A stretch of 64,000 nucleotides of DNA from contig JANQRI010000011.1 in NCBI GenBank assembly GCA_028284675.1, forward strand, positions 62,001 to 126,000, read 5' to 3'. A model generated the notes under the pieces. That model was given only the letters and a program-made list of their open reading frames with translations. It did not search any database and was not told the DNA's origin. The stretch is from Gammaproteobacteria bacterium. GTDB lineage: Bacteria; Pseudomonadota; Gammaproteobacteria; HTCC5015. The translations under genes and the position numbers were made by a program. Positions 6,908-14,737 of this stretch are shown one piece after another. Positions within the stretch are counted from its first letter, which is position 1. Every line of letters starts with the position of its first letter.

Positions 6908-8133
6908 ATGAGTCCAAAGATTACCAGGTACTTATTGTAGGCGCGGGCATGGCCGGTGCCGCACTTGCATTGGCCTTAGGCAGGCTGGGTATCCCGCTTG
7001 CATTGATAGAAAGCCGCGTATTGCAGCAGTATGTGCCAGGTTGCCCGCATCAGTTGCGCGTGTCCGCGATCAATCATGCAACACAGAATCTATTGACGCA
7101 TTTGGGTGTGTGGGATGCCATTGCAACAGAACGTGTCTGTGCTTACAGTCATATGCATGTACGGGATGCGCTCGGAGGCCCGGGTATTCATTTTGACAGT
7201 GCGGCATTGCAACTGGATCATTTGGGTCACATTGTTGAAAACAGTCTGATACAAACCAAGTTGTTGAATCAAATTGAGCGGCTGGCTCATGTGGATATTA
7301 TTTCCCCGGCTCAGTTGGAGTGCTTGCAAGTCTCAGAGGAAAAGGTGAGTGTCGGTTTTGCAGATGGCAGGCAACTGCATGCGCAGCTGTTGGTTGGCGC
7401 AGACGGGGCGGCTTCAAAGGTAAGGGAGCTGGCAGGTATGGGGACTCGCGGATGGGGTTATGAGCAGAAGGCGGTAGTAAGCACTGTCGGTACTTCCCGT
7501 TCCCATAATGCAACGGCCTGGCAGCGTTTTTTGCCTTCGGGTCCTGTGGCATTTTTGCCATTGTCTGATGGCAGTTGCTCAATTGTCTGGTCAACCACGG
7601 CCGGGCACGCCGAAAGCCTGCTGGCTTGTAATGAAAGTGAATTTTGTGATGCATTGACCGAAGCCTCCGGGGGCATGTTGGGAGAAGTTACCGGCTGTGG
7701 TTCGCGAGAGGCGTTCCCGCTGCAATATCAGCATGCTGATGAATATGTTGCGTCCAGAGTGGCGTTGGTCGGTGATGCGGCACATGTTGTGCATCCATTG
7801 GCAGGTCAGGGGGCTAACCTGGGGTTTATGGATGTTGCTCAATTGAGTGACTTTCTCGGTCACGCTTTCAAAAACAATCATGACCTGGGAAGCGCAAAAC
7901 TGTTGCGCCGTTATCAGCGTTTTCGCAAAGGTGAAAATATGTCGATGGGACTGGCGTTGGATGGGTTAAAGCGTTTGTTTGGAGCCACCGCTGCACCGGT
8001 GGTAACGGCACGCAACTGGGGCTTACAGGCGGTTGATCGCTCGGAACTGTTAAAGCGTTTTTTTATGCGGCATGCGATGGGATTGACCGGCGATGTGCCC
8101 ACGTTGGCTATGCCGGTTGAGCTTATTGATTAA
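6904..8133 (+). CDS. ubiI: Ubiquinone C5-hydroxylase (UbiI/VisC)
   Basis: Second FAD monooxygenase of the ubiquinone pathway, 409 residues. It has the nucleotide-binding start VLIVGAGMAGAALALAL, the UbiI-like stretch QLRVSAINHATQNLLTHLGVW, GHIVENSLIQ, the DG motif VGADGAASKVREL and VALVGDAAHVVHPLAGQGANLGFMD in two adjoining parts. The ending RHAMGLTGDVPTLAMP matches the VisC type (RQAMGLNDLP in E. coli). It overlaps ubiH by 4 nt. The gene order pepP-ubiH-ubiI is conserved in enterics, which supports the assignment of the two paralogues. Confidence 0.9.
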   Translation: MNESKDYQVLIVGAGMAGAALALALGRLGIPLALIESRVLQQYVPGCPHQLRVSAINHATQNLLTHLGVWDAIATERVCAYSHMHVRDALGGPGIHFDSAALQLDHLGHIVENSLIQTKLLNQIERLAHVDIISPAQLECLQVSEEKVSVGFADGRQLHAQLLVGADGAASKVRELAGMGTRGWGYEQKAVVSTVGTSRSHNATAWQRFLPSGPVAFLPLSDGSCSIVWSTTAGHAESLLACNESEFCDALTEASGGMLGEVTGCGSREAFPLQYQHADEYVASRVALVGDAAHVVHPLAGQGANLGFMDVAQLSDFLGHAFKNNHDLGSAKLLRRYQRFRKGENMSMGLALDGLKRLFGATAAPVVTARNWGLQAVDRSELLKRFFMRHAMGLTGDVPTLAMPVELID

Positions 8134-8167
8134 CACTATGAATCGGTTGCTGTGATGGCCGGCCGGA

Positions 8168-8365
8168 TTATTCGACAGAGTTGTCGGTATCGTCACGCAT
8201 ACTTTCGGCTTTTTTGATCATCTCTTTTAGTAATGTGCTTTGATCTGACAGCTCTGAGGAGTTGACCTGATAGCCGGTCAATTTGTCTGATATCGTAGCC
8301 ATATCGTCCAGACTGGTGTCCAGGTTTTGCAATGCCCCGACCAAACCGCTGATTTCTCCGCCCAT
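8168..8365 (-). CDS. Small coiled-coil protein, unknown function
   Basis: A 65-residue acidic protein (MGGEISGLVGALQNLDTSL start, MRDDTDNSVE end) with no Cys, signal peptide or membrane segment. Heptad-like spacing of Leu/Met/Ile suggests a helical hairpin or coiled coil. A GGA sits 5 nt before the ATG. It is convergent with ubiI (34-bp gap) and downstream of comM on the same strand, 137 bp away. I do not recognise the family. It looks like a real gene from its composition, not from homology. Confidence 0.5.
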   Translation of the reverse strand: MGGEISGLVGALQNLDTSLDDMATISDKLTGYQVNSSELSDQSTLLKEMIKKAESMRDDTDNSVE

Positions 8366-8502
8366 GTTTCCAGTGCCTCTTCGCTGTAGTTAATGTAAAA
8401 GTCGAGGCTTAAAGTAACACCGTAGCTGGGGTGTCACAATACAACCTTCGCTTAAGGTGGTTACCCGCCTATTACTTTAGTAATAGTCTAAACCGGGGCT
8501 TT

Positions 8503-10011
8503 TCAATGACGGTCGAGTACGCGGTAACTGATGGCTTCGCTGATATGTGCGTCACTAATATTAGTGCTTGCTTCCAGGTCTGCAATTGTGCGCGCAACCT
8601 TTAAAATGCGATGGTAAGCGCGGGCCGACAAACCCAGTTTTTCGATTGCCTCGTGTAGCAGCGTTTTAGTTGTCTCCGTAAGTTTGCAGTGCTGCTCTAA
8701 CTGCTGATTACTCATCCGTGCATTTGGAGTTCCGCAACGGGCTATTTGGTGTTCGCGGCAGTTTTCGACACGTGCTCTTACTGTGGCGCTGTTCTCTGTA
8801 GCTGCAGACTGATTGTTTTGCAGTTCTTCCCTGGGGATACGCTGCACATGGATATGTAAATCAACCCGGTCCAGAACCGGGCCGGAAATGCGTGCGCGAT
8901 AACGTTTGATTTGATCGGCTGAGCAGCGACACTCTGTTCTTGGGTCGCTCAGGTATCCGCAAGGGCAGGGGTTCATCGCCGCAATCAGTTGAAACTGTGC
9001 CGGGAATTCAGCCTGACGCGCGGCCCTTGAAATAATGATACGGCCTTTTTCCATCGGCTCGCGCAGCACGTCCAGTACATGACGGTCATATTCGGTGAGT
9101 TCGTCCAGAAACAGCACCCCGTGATGAGCCAACGAGATTTCGCCGGGCCTGGGGATTGAGCCGCCGCCGACCAGTGCGACGGCCGATGCAGTATGGTGCG
9201 GTGCTCGAAATGGTCGCTGTGCCCAGTGTGTAATGTCCAGTTCTTCATTGCTCACCGATAGAATAGCCGCACTCTCAATAGCCTCGCGTTGTTGCATGGG
9301 TGGCAGAATGGTGGGTAAGCGGCTGGCGAGCATAGTTTTACCGGTTCCGGGCGGGCCGATCATTAATAAGTTATGCTCGCCTGCGGCGGCAATTTCCAGT
9401 GCCCGCTTGGCTTGCGGCTGCCCTCTAACCTCGCTGATATCAACCGGGTAACTGGTTTGCTTGCGGTCTTTGTGTTCCGACTTGTATGGTAATAATAAAG
9501 ACTGACCGGACAGGTGTGCGCACACCATCGAAAGCGTTGCAGCGGGCAGAACCTTGCAATTTTCTGCCAGCGTGGCTTCAGAGGCATTGCCATCGCAAAT
9601 AACAAGTGACCGGTCTGCATCACCGCATTGTAACGCGGCCGGTAGGCAGCCTTTTGCTGTACGCAGTTGTCCTCCCAGTGCGAGCTCAGCCAGAAACTCG
9701 TGTTGCTGAAGTTCTTTGCTTGGGATTTGCCCGGAGGCTGCCAGAATACCCAGTGCGATTGCGAGATCAAAACGGCTGCCTTCTTTAGGAAGGTCTGCGG
9801 GTGCGAGATTAACGGTGATTTTTTGTGTCGGAAACTCAAAGCCGGTATTCAAAATAGCAGCGCGCACTCTGTCCTTGCTTTCTCTTACAGCCATTTCCGG
9901 AAGGCCGACCAGAGAGAAAGCGGGCAGCCCGCGGCTGAGGTGCACTTCCACACTGACTAGCGGCGCATTAATTCCCGCCAGTGCACGACTATAGGCAATT
10001 GCCAGCGACAT
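8503..10011 (-). CDS. comM: YifB/ComM-type AAA+ Mg-chelatase-like ATPase
   Basis: A 502-residue protein with the ComM layout: N-terminal Lon-protease-like domain (MSLAIAYSRALAGI, LVGLPEMAVRESKDRVRAA), a central AAA+ module with Walker A GPPGTGKTML and Walker B GVLFLDELTEY, a CPCGYLSDPRTECRCS metal-type cluster, and a C-terminal Mg_chelatase_C helix bundle (LGLSARAYHRILKVARTIADL). In Vibrio and Haemophilus ComM is a hexameric helicase that aids branch migration of incoming DNA in natural transformation. That role here is by homology only. Full length, with no odd residues. Confidence 0.93.
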   Translation of the reverse strand: MSLAIAYSRALAGINAPLVSVEVHLSRGLPAFSLVGLPEMAVRESKDRVRAAILNTGFEFPTQKITVNLAPADLPKEGSRFDLAIALGILAASGQIPSKELQQHEFLAELALGGQLRTAKGCLPAALQCGDADRSLVICDGNASEATLAENCKVLPAATLSMVCAHLSGQSLLLPYKSEHKDRKQTSYPVDISEVRGQPQAKRALEIAAAGEHNLLMIGPPGTGKTMLASRLPTILPPMQQREAIESAAILSVSNEELDITHWAQRPFRAPHHTASAVALVGGGSIPRPGEISLAHHGVLFLDELTEYDRHVLDVLREPMEKGRIIISRAARQAEFPAQFQLIAAMNPCPCGYLSDPRTECRCSADQIKRYRARISGPVLDRVDLHIHVQRIPREELQNNQSAATENSATVRARVENCREHQIARCGTPNARMSNQQLEQHCKLTETTKTLLHEAIEKLGLSARAYHRILKVARTIADLEASTNISDAHISEAISYRVLDRH

Positions 10012-10187
10012 TTGATGAGCCCATCACTATTACGATGTTGTTATAGTTTTAAAAACGATATCGTGATGAGGATGATACAGGGTTTGCAGAAACTTATCAT
10101 GTTATTGCGTCAGGCGGGTCCTGTGATGCACCGGTTTGGTCGTTTTGCGGTCACCTGCGGTGCGGCAATAAGCCGGTGAGCTTGTGA

Positions 10188-10436
10188 CTAGTCTTTATTT
10201 TGGGCTTCCAGCTGGGCGATTCGTTTTTCCAATAGCTCCAGTTTTTCACGGGTATGTACCAACAATGCTGCCTGCACATCAAACTCTTCGCGGGTTACCA
10301 GGTCCAGCTTTTGGAACGCGGCCTGTAGTGTCGCGCGTATATTTTTTTCCAGGTCTTCCTTAAGGATATTGAGGTCTTGCGGCACAAGTTTGCTGAGTTT
10401 GGCCGTCAGGTCATTCAGGGTATTGCTGTCGATCAT
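10188..10436 (-). CDS. ubiK: Ubiquinone biosynthesis accessory factor UbiK
   Basis: An 82-residue protein (MIDSNTLNDLTAKLSKLVP start) of the BMFP/YqiC family: an N-terminal amphipathic part, then the coiled coil VTREEFDVQAALLVHTREKLELLEKRIAQLEAQ. UbiK partners UbiJ in the soluble Ubi complex of aerobic ubiquinone synthesis. The ATG at 10436 is preferred over an in-frame upstream start at 10574, because family members begin at MID and the longer form would cover the NtrC-like sites. It lies near ubiH and ubiI but is not in their operon. Confidence 0.9.
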   Translation of the reverse strand: MIDSNTLNDLTAKLSKLVPQDLNILKEDLEKNIRATLQAAFQKLDLVTREEFDVQAALLVHTREKLELLEKRIAQLEAQNKD

Positions 10437-10514
10437 GGCTGTATATCCGGGTGTTAGATGAAGTGCCTGGCATTGTAGCGGATTTGGTGTGGGTAAAAGC
10501 GGCAATATTTTGAC

Positions 10515-10549
10515 GCACCATGATGGGGCGATAGGCACTATTTTGGCGC
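10515..10549 (+). promoter_or_regulatory. Two NtrC-like enhancer sites
   Basis: GCACCATGATGGGGC (10515-10529) and GCACTATTTTGGCGC (10535-10549) each differ from the NtrC consensus GCACYAnnnTGGTGC at one position. Their centres are 20 bp apart, about two helical turns, so dimers would sit on one face of the DNA. They lie 65-100 bp upstream of the sigma-54 promoter that precedes the porin-glnK-amtB genes. Confidence 0.75.
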
Positions 10550-10613
10550 GCAAAATGCAGGTTTTTGCACGCATAAAACACTAAGTGTTTGTTTTTAATA
10601 TTAATAAAAGGGT

Positions 10614-10629
10614 TGGCACGATGGGTGCA
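10614..10629 (+). promoter_or_regulatory. Sigma-54 (RpoN) promoter
   Basis: TGGCACGATGGGTGCA keeps the GG-N10-GC core (GG at 10615-10616, GC at 10627-10628) and the TGGCAC half exactly; the -12 half GTGCA has one change from TTGCA. Transcription should start near 10640, about 38 nt before the porin ATG. Together with the NtrC-like sites this predicts induction of porin, glnK and amtB on nitrogen limitation. Confidence 0.8.
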
Positions 10630-10677
10630 CATGTTGACGTGTCTTTCAAATCCTTTAGTTACAAGGAGTAATTATAA

Positions 10678-11334
10678 ATGTACAAACGATTGAAAACTGC
10701 TTTGGCCGTAACGCTTGCTGGAATCGCGGCAATATCCGCTCCGGCCCATGCTGATCTTTCAGCGAATGCGGGTTTTGTTTCCGATTATTATTTTCGTGGA
10801 GCAAACCTGGGTGACGCGGGTGCTTATGTCGGTCTGGATTATGGCACGGGCGGCTTCTATGTTGGCACCTGGATTATTAATGATGGTGGCGATAGTGGCA
10901 CTACGGTTGAGTACGATGTATACGCCGGTTATGACTGGGAGTCCGATGCGGGGTTCTCTGTAGGTGTTGCATTTACAACGTTTAATTACGAGTACACCAG
11001 CAATAAGCAGGAAGAGGTTAATCTGTATCTGGGCTTTGGTCCGATCAGTGTGGAATACACAACTGCGGAAAACATCAGCATCGGTGGTGTTGACGGAGCT
11101 GATGAAGATTATGATTTCTATGCAGTCTCTGCCGGCGGTGATGTATTCAGCGCGACTTACGGTGTATTTGAGAATGACATCTCAACCGCTGCTGATTACA
11201 ACTATCTGGAAGTAAGTGCCGGTGGTGAACTCGGTCCTGTTGATGTCAGTGTATCTTTCGGTGCAACTGATCCGGAAACCGGTGGCAATGATGTCTATAT
11301 CTTTGTGGATGTAAGCAAAACCTTCGAACTCTAG
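10678..11334 (+). CDS. TorF family putative porin
   Basis: A 218-residue outer-membrane protein. The signal peptide (basic MYKRLK, hydrophobic core, APAHA) is probably cut after residue 25, leaving an acidic, Gly/Tyr-rich chain with alternating beta strands (DYYFRGANLG, VEYDVYAGYDWE) and a final strand ending in FEL, typical of outer-membrane barrels. It matches the TIGR02001/TorF family, often found before glnK and amtB. Substrate is unknown; passage of nitrogen compounds is inferred from the sigma-54 promoter and neighbours. An AAGGAG ribosome-binding site precedes the ATG. Confidence 0.85.
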   Translation: MYKRLKTALAVTLAGIAAISAPAHADLSANAGFVSDYYFRGANLGDAGAYVGLDYGTGGFYVGTWIINDGGDSGTTVEYDVYAGYDWESDAGFSVGVAFTTFNYEYTSNKQEEVNLYLGFGPISVEYTTAENISIGGVDGADEDYDFYAVSAGGDVFSATYGVFENDISTAADYNYLEVSAGGELGPVDVSVSFGATDPETGGNDVYIFVDVSKTFEL

Positions 11335-11381
11335 AGTTATTTTATAAGCACGTTTTTTTTGCAAATACACTGGAATTAAAT

Positions 11382-11413
11382 CTCGCCCTCATCTTAGAGA
11401 CCTGGAGGGCGAG
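11382..11413 (+). promoter_or_regulatory. Hairpin between porin gene and glnK
   Basis: A 9-bp perfect stem, CTCGCCCTC (11382-11390) with GAGGGCGAG (11405-11413), around a 14-nt loop. No T-run follows, so it is not a standard terminator. A likely role is protecting the 3' end or partial attenuation, setting different expression of the porin and glnK-amtB. Confidence 0.6.
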
Positions 11414-11433
11414 GGTTCCAGGGGAGAATAAAT

Positions 11434-11772
11434 ATGAAACTCATAACAGCAATCATCAAACCGTTCAAACTTGACGATGTTAGGGAAGCGCTTTCCGAAA
11501 TCGGTGTTCAGGGGGTAACGGTAACAGAGGTGAAGGGATTCGGGCGCCAAAAGGGACACACGGAGTTATACAGGGGCGCTGAGTACGTAGTGGATTTTTT
11601 GCCAAAGGTTAAATTGGAAGTAGCCATTGACAGTGACATGGTCGAAAAAGTGATCGAGGCGATAGGTGGGTCGGCTAAAACCGGTAAGATCGGTGACGGC
11701 AAGATTTTTGTGTCAAGCCTCGAGCAAGCGATAAGGATTCGCACAGGAGAGAGTGGCGCGGATGCGCTTTAG
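11434..11772 (+). CDS. glnK: Nitrogen regulatory protein P-II (GlnK)
   Basis: Trimeric signal protein of 112 residues that reads 2-oxoglutarate and ATP/ADP, is uridylylated by GlnD, and plugs AmtB when ammonium is ample. The uridylylation site Tyr51 lies in the T-loop (ELYRGAEYVVDFLPK), and the ATP site stretch GDGKIFVSSLEQAIRIRTGE is intact. A GGGGAGA ribosome-binding site precedes the ATG. The gene lies 33 bp before amtB, the usual glnK-amtB pair, which favours GlnK over GlnB. Confidence 0.95.
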   Translation: MKLITAIIKPFKLDDVREALSEIGVQGVTVTEVKGFGRQKGHTELYRGAEYVVDFLPKVKLEVAIDSDMVEKVIEAIGGSAKTGKIGDGKIFVSSLEQAIRIRTGESGADAL

Positions 11773-11805
11773 TTAGATACTTCCAATATTAACAAAGAGG
11801 TTTAC

Positions 11806-13071
11806 ATGATGGACGCAGTATTAGAACTTAGATATGCGCTCGATACATTTTACTTTTTGATATCCGGTGCGCTGGTAATGTGGATGGCCGCTGGATTTGC
11901 AATGCTTGAGTCGGGCTTGGTCAGAGCAAAGAACACCGCTGAGATATTGACCAAAAACGTCGCGCTTTATGCAATAGCCTGCATTATGTATATGTTGATG
12001 GGATATAACATAATGTATCCTGCAGAGGCATCAAGTTTATACTGGAGCGGTATAGACTTTATGCTGGGCTCTGACAATACATTAGAAGAGATGCTTGCCA
12101 GTGATGGGGATATCTATTACTCAAGCTCTTCAGATTTCTTTTTTCAGGTCGTGTTTGTCGCTACCGCGATGTCGATTGTTTCCGGCGCGGTTGCTGAGCG
12201 TATGAAGCTGTGGGCATTTTTGTTGTTTGCAGTTGTAATGACCGGTTTTATATACCCTGTGCAAGGGTTCTGGAACTGGGGCTCAGGGTTCTTAAGTGAG
12301 TCATTTGGATATTCCGACTACGCGGGTTCAGGTACGGTGCACCTGTGCGGGGCTGCTGCAGCACTTGCCGGGGTTATATTTTTAGGTGCACGTAAAGGCA
12401 AGTATGCCAGTGATGGCTCTGTAAACGCGATTCCAGGCGCCAATCTGCCGCTTGCTACGTTGGGTACATTCATTCTGTGGCTGGGCTGGTTTGGCTTCAA
12501 CGGTGGTTCAGAGTTGGCTGTTTCAGGTCTTGAAAGCGCAAACAATGTAGCTAAGGTCTTTGTAAATACCAACACAGCCGCTGCCGGCGGTGTGATTGCC
12601 GCACTTGCAGTAGCCCGGTTTATGTTTGGCAAAGCTGATCTGACAATGGCTCTGAACGGAGCTATAGCCGGTCTGGTGGCCATAACCGCAGATCCTTTAT
12701 CACCTGGCGCCGGATGGGCTACCTGTATTGGTGCAATAGGCGGCGCGCTTGTGGTGTTCTCAATCGTATTTTTGGATAAACTGAAGATCGATGACCCGGT
12801 TGGTGCAATTTCGGCCCATGGGACCGTCGGTATTTGGGGTGTACTTGCGGTTACTGTCAGCCAGACTGGAGAGGATTCAGCCACATTGTTAGGCCAGTCG
12901 ATGGGTGTATTGTCCATATTTTTGTGGACTTTCGTGATGAGCAGTATTGTCTGGTTGATACTCAAAGCGACAATTGGCATCCGTGTCACCGAAGAGGAAG
13001 AATACAACGGTGTAGATCTGAGCGAATGTGGCTTGGAAGCTTACCCGGAGTTCACATCCTCAAAAGCTTAA
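11806..13071 (+). CDS. amtB: Ammonium transporter AmtB
   Basis: Trimeric inner-membrane ammonium channel of 421 residues with 11 predicted membrane helices, the Amt signature (DPVGAISAHGTVGIWGVLAV region) and both pore histidines (in GTVHLCGAAAALAG and SAHGTVGIWG). It has no cleaved signal peptide but a long periplasmic N-terminus. AGAGG lies 5 nt before the first of two adjacent ATG codons. The gene is followed by a strong terminator, closing the porin-glnK-amtB unit. Confidence 0.95.
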   Translation: MMDAVLELRYALDTFYFLISGALVMWMAAGFAMLESGLVRAKNTAEILTKNVALYAIACIMYMLMGYNIMYPAEASSLYWSGIDFMLGSDNTLEEMLASDGDIYYSSSSDFFFQVVFVATAMSIVSGAVAERMKLWAFLLFAVVMTGFIYPVQGFWNWGSGFLSESFGYSDYAGSGTVHLCGAAAALAGVIFLGARKGKYASDGSVNAIPGANLPLATLGTFILWLGWFGFNGGSELAVSGLESANNVAKVFVNTNTAAAGGVIAALAVARFMFGKADLTMALNGAIAGLVAITADPLSPGAGWATCIGAIGGALVVFSIVFLDKLKIDDPVGAISAHGTVGIWGVLAVTVSQTGEDSATLLGQSMGVLSIFLWTFVMSSIVWLILKATIGIRVTEEEEYNGVDLSECGLEAYPEFTSSKA

Positions 13072-13124
13072 AGGTTACATATGTTTTTAATTTAGCGGTT
13101 CCCCCTCCGCTAGGTCAAAGTTTA

Positions 13125-13154
13125 CCCCCTGCCATTGACAGGGGGTTTTTTTTT
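13125..13154 (+). terminator. Rho-independent terminator after amtB
   Basis: Stem CCCCCTG/CAGGGGG with a 7-nt loop followed by nine T residues, 54 bp after the amtB stop. Confidence 0.95.
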
Positions 13155-13295
13155 GCGCGGGCCGGATTGTTTTTGATGAATTGCCCGGTTTTTCTGAAAG
13201 CTTATGCTCTCAGTAACTGAATCTGGCAATTGTTTGCTTACTGATTTAATCTGGTGCATCGTTTCAACCTTGTTTGGAATAGAGCACTTGATTTC

Positions 13296-13745
13296 ATGCC
13301 GGCGTTAATCATTAAAGTTGCCATTTGCCTGGTTTGCATCAGCCTGAGTGTGAGTACTGCGCAGCAGGCTTATAAGTGGGTGGATGAGCATGGCCAGGTA
13401 CACTATGGTGATAAGCCGGCGGACGGTGATTCTCAGGAGATTAATATAGATTCACCGGCTACCACTGCCCCGGTCCCTGGCAGCAGGGAGCAATATCGGC
13501 GGCGTGTATTGCAGGTGATGAGTGAGGAGCGGCTGCGCAAAAAACAACAGCGGCAGGAAGCTGAACAGAAGCGTGCCGAAGCGGCAAAAAAATGTGCCGA
13601 TGCAAGACGCGAATTACAGGAAATCCAGCGGGCCGGTTACCTTTATCGAACCAATAAACAGGGTGAACGTGAGATTTTTACTGATGCGGAGAGAGCGCAG
13701 GCCATCGCAAATGTTGAGGCGGCTGTCAGTAAATATTGCAATTAG
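13296..13745 (+). CDS. DUF4124 domain-containing secreted protein
   Basis: A 149-residue protein from ATG 13296. A signal peptide (MPALIIKVAICLVCISLSV, cut near STAQQA) is followed by the DUF4124 motif AYKWVDEHGQVHYGDKPADGD, which adjoins a Pro/Thr linker, then a charged helix rich in Arg, Gln and Glu (residues about 75-110) and a Cys near each end of the C-terminal part. DUF4124 proteins are periplasmic and of unknown role. An in-frame GTG at 13254 would add a non-signal extension and is disfavoured. It converges with speE with only 12 bp between stops. Confidence 0.8.
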   Translation: MPALIIKVAICLVCISLSVSTAQQAYKWVDEHGQVHYGDKPADGDSQEINIDSPATTAPVPGSREQYRRRVLQVMSEERLRKKQQRQEAEQKRAEAAKKCADARRELQEIQRAGYLYRTNKQGEREIFTDAERAQAIANVEAAVSKYCN

Positions 13746-13762
13746 TGTTAACAGGCCCTAGG
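13742..13762. repeat. Solo end of family-2 inverted repeat
   Basis: TTAGTGTTAACAGGCCCTA matches the right terminal repeat of the element at 19792-19957. It spans the end of the DUF4124 gene and supplies the speE stop codon (TAG on the minus strand), between two convergent genes. Confidence 0.5.
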
Positions 13763-14618
13763 TATTGGCCAATGCTTTTTTGACGAATGGCGGCTGTATC
13801 AGTGCGGCTTTATGTATATCTGCAGAGTAATACTGTGTAGTGAGAGGTGTGTTAACTGCGTCTTTTCCCCGCGTAAAAGTCAGTTTATCGTCTTTGCTTG
13901 CAATTGTTGCCGACCACCAGCCACTGGGGTAAACCGGTAGAGGAAAAAAGAGTGTTTGGGTATCGCTGAAATCCGCTGCGCGCATGGTTTTATGCATGGG
14001 CGCAATAATGGTATTCATATGTGCCAATGGAGATTCGCTTTGCTGTACCAGCAGGCCCCGATTGCCCAGCGCCTGATAGCAGGCACGATAAAAAGGTTCC
14101 TGAAACAATCCTTTGGCGGGGCCGATTGGGTCGGTGCTGTCGACGATAATCAGATCAATGGAACCGGGCTCAGCGTTTTTGATCCAGGCGATACCGTCTT
14201 CAAAAGCAAATTGTGCACGCGGGTCGTTATTGGATTTGCACAGTTCCGGAAAATATTTCTCGGCTGCACGTGTGACCTGTTCGTCAATCTCAATTTGAAA
14301 TACTTGTTTTACGCAGCTGTGTTTCAAGGTTTCCTGTAATGTACCGCAGTCACCGCCACCGATAATAACCACGTTTTCAGGAGCCGGGTGTGAAAACAAA
14401 GCAGGGTGTGCGAGCATTTCATGGTAAATAAAGTTATCCAGGCCGCTCAGCATGATAAACCCGTCCAGCACCATCAGCCGGCCGAAAGACTGGGTGGCAT
14501 ATATCTCCAGTCGCTGATAAGGGGTTTGTTCCTCGTGGAGCTTTTCAGTGATTTTTAATGAAAAAGCCGAACCCAGCTCGGGTGCTTGTTCAGTAAACCA
14601 TTCATGACTTGGTTTCAT
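13758..14618 (-). CDS. speE: Spermidine synthase (polyamine aminopropyltransferase)
   Basis: Transfers the aminopropyl group of decarboxylated S-adenosylmethionine to putrescine. The 286 residues show the N-terminal beta domain (SHEWFTEQAPELGSAFSLKI), the nucleotide site VVIIGGGDCGTLQETLKH (usual GGGDGG, here GGGDCG), the conserved Asp in IEIDEQV and the catalytic region IIVDSTDPIGPAKGLF. Length is normal. It is divergent from speA with 119 bp between, so one intergenic region can control agmatine/putrescine and spermidine formation together. Confidence 0.95.
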   Translation of the reverse strand: MKPSHEWFTEQAPELGSAFSLKITEKLHEEQTPYQRLEIYATQSFGRLMVLDGFIMLSGLDNFIYHEMLAHPALFSHPAPENVVIIGGGDCGTLQETLKHSCVKQVFQIEIDEQVTRAAEKYFPELCKSNNDPRAQFAFEDGIAWIKNAEPGSIDLIIVDSTDPIGPAKGLFQEPFYRACYQALGNRGLLVQQSESPLAHMNTIIAPMHKTMRAADFSDTQTLFFPLPVYPSGWWSATIASKDDKLTFTRGKDAVNTPLTTQYYSADIHKAALIQPPFVKKALANT

Positions 14619-14737
14619 GCATTTAAAGCCCTTTATCCGTAAAACCGTGCTAACGCTTACCGGGTGGTTTCGGCTAAAATGCCGCCCGTTCGGAGCGCAT
14701 CATGCCAGCGCCGCTGATTAAGTCAATAGAGTAAAGC

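Noticed and set aside
8469..8486. Palindrome CTATTACTTTAGTAATAG, with a similar one near 41201
   Set aside because: It could be an operator, but the two copies differ in the centre and have no shared gene context. Two short AT-rich palindromes are too little to call a site.
10066..10179. 37-residue plus-strand frame between comM and ubiK
   Set aside because: It has an ATG with at best GAGG overlapping a second ATG, no conserved context and no promoter. Chance is the simpler reading.
11347..11363. GCACGTTTTTTTTGCA before glnK as a second sigma-54 promoter
   Set aside because: The spacing between the GG-like and GC positions is 12, not 10, and the first position is AG instead of GG. RpoN promoters do not tolerate this.
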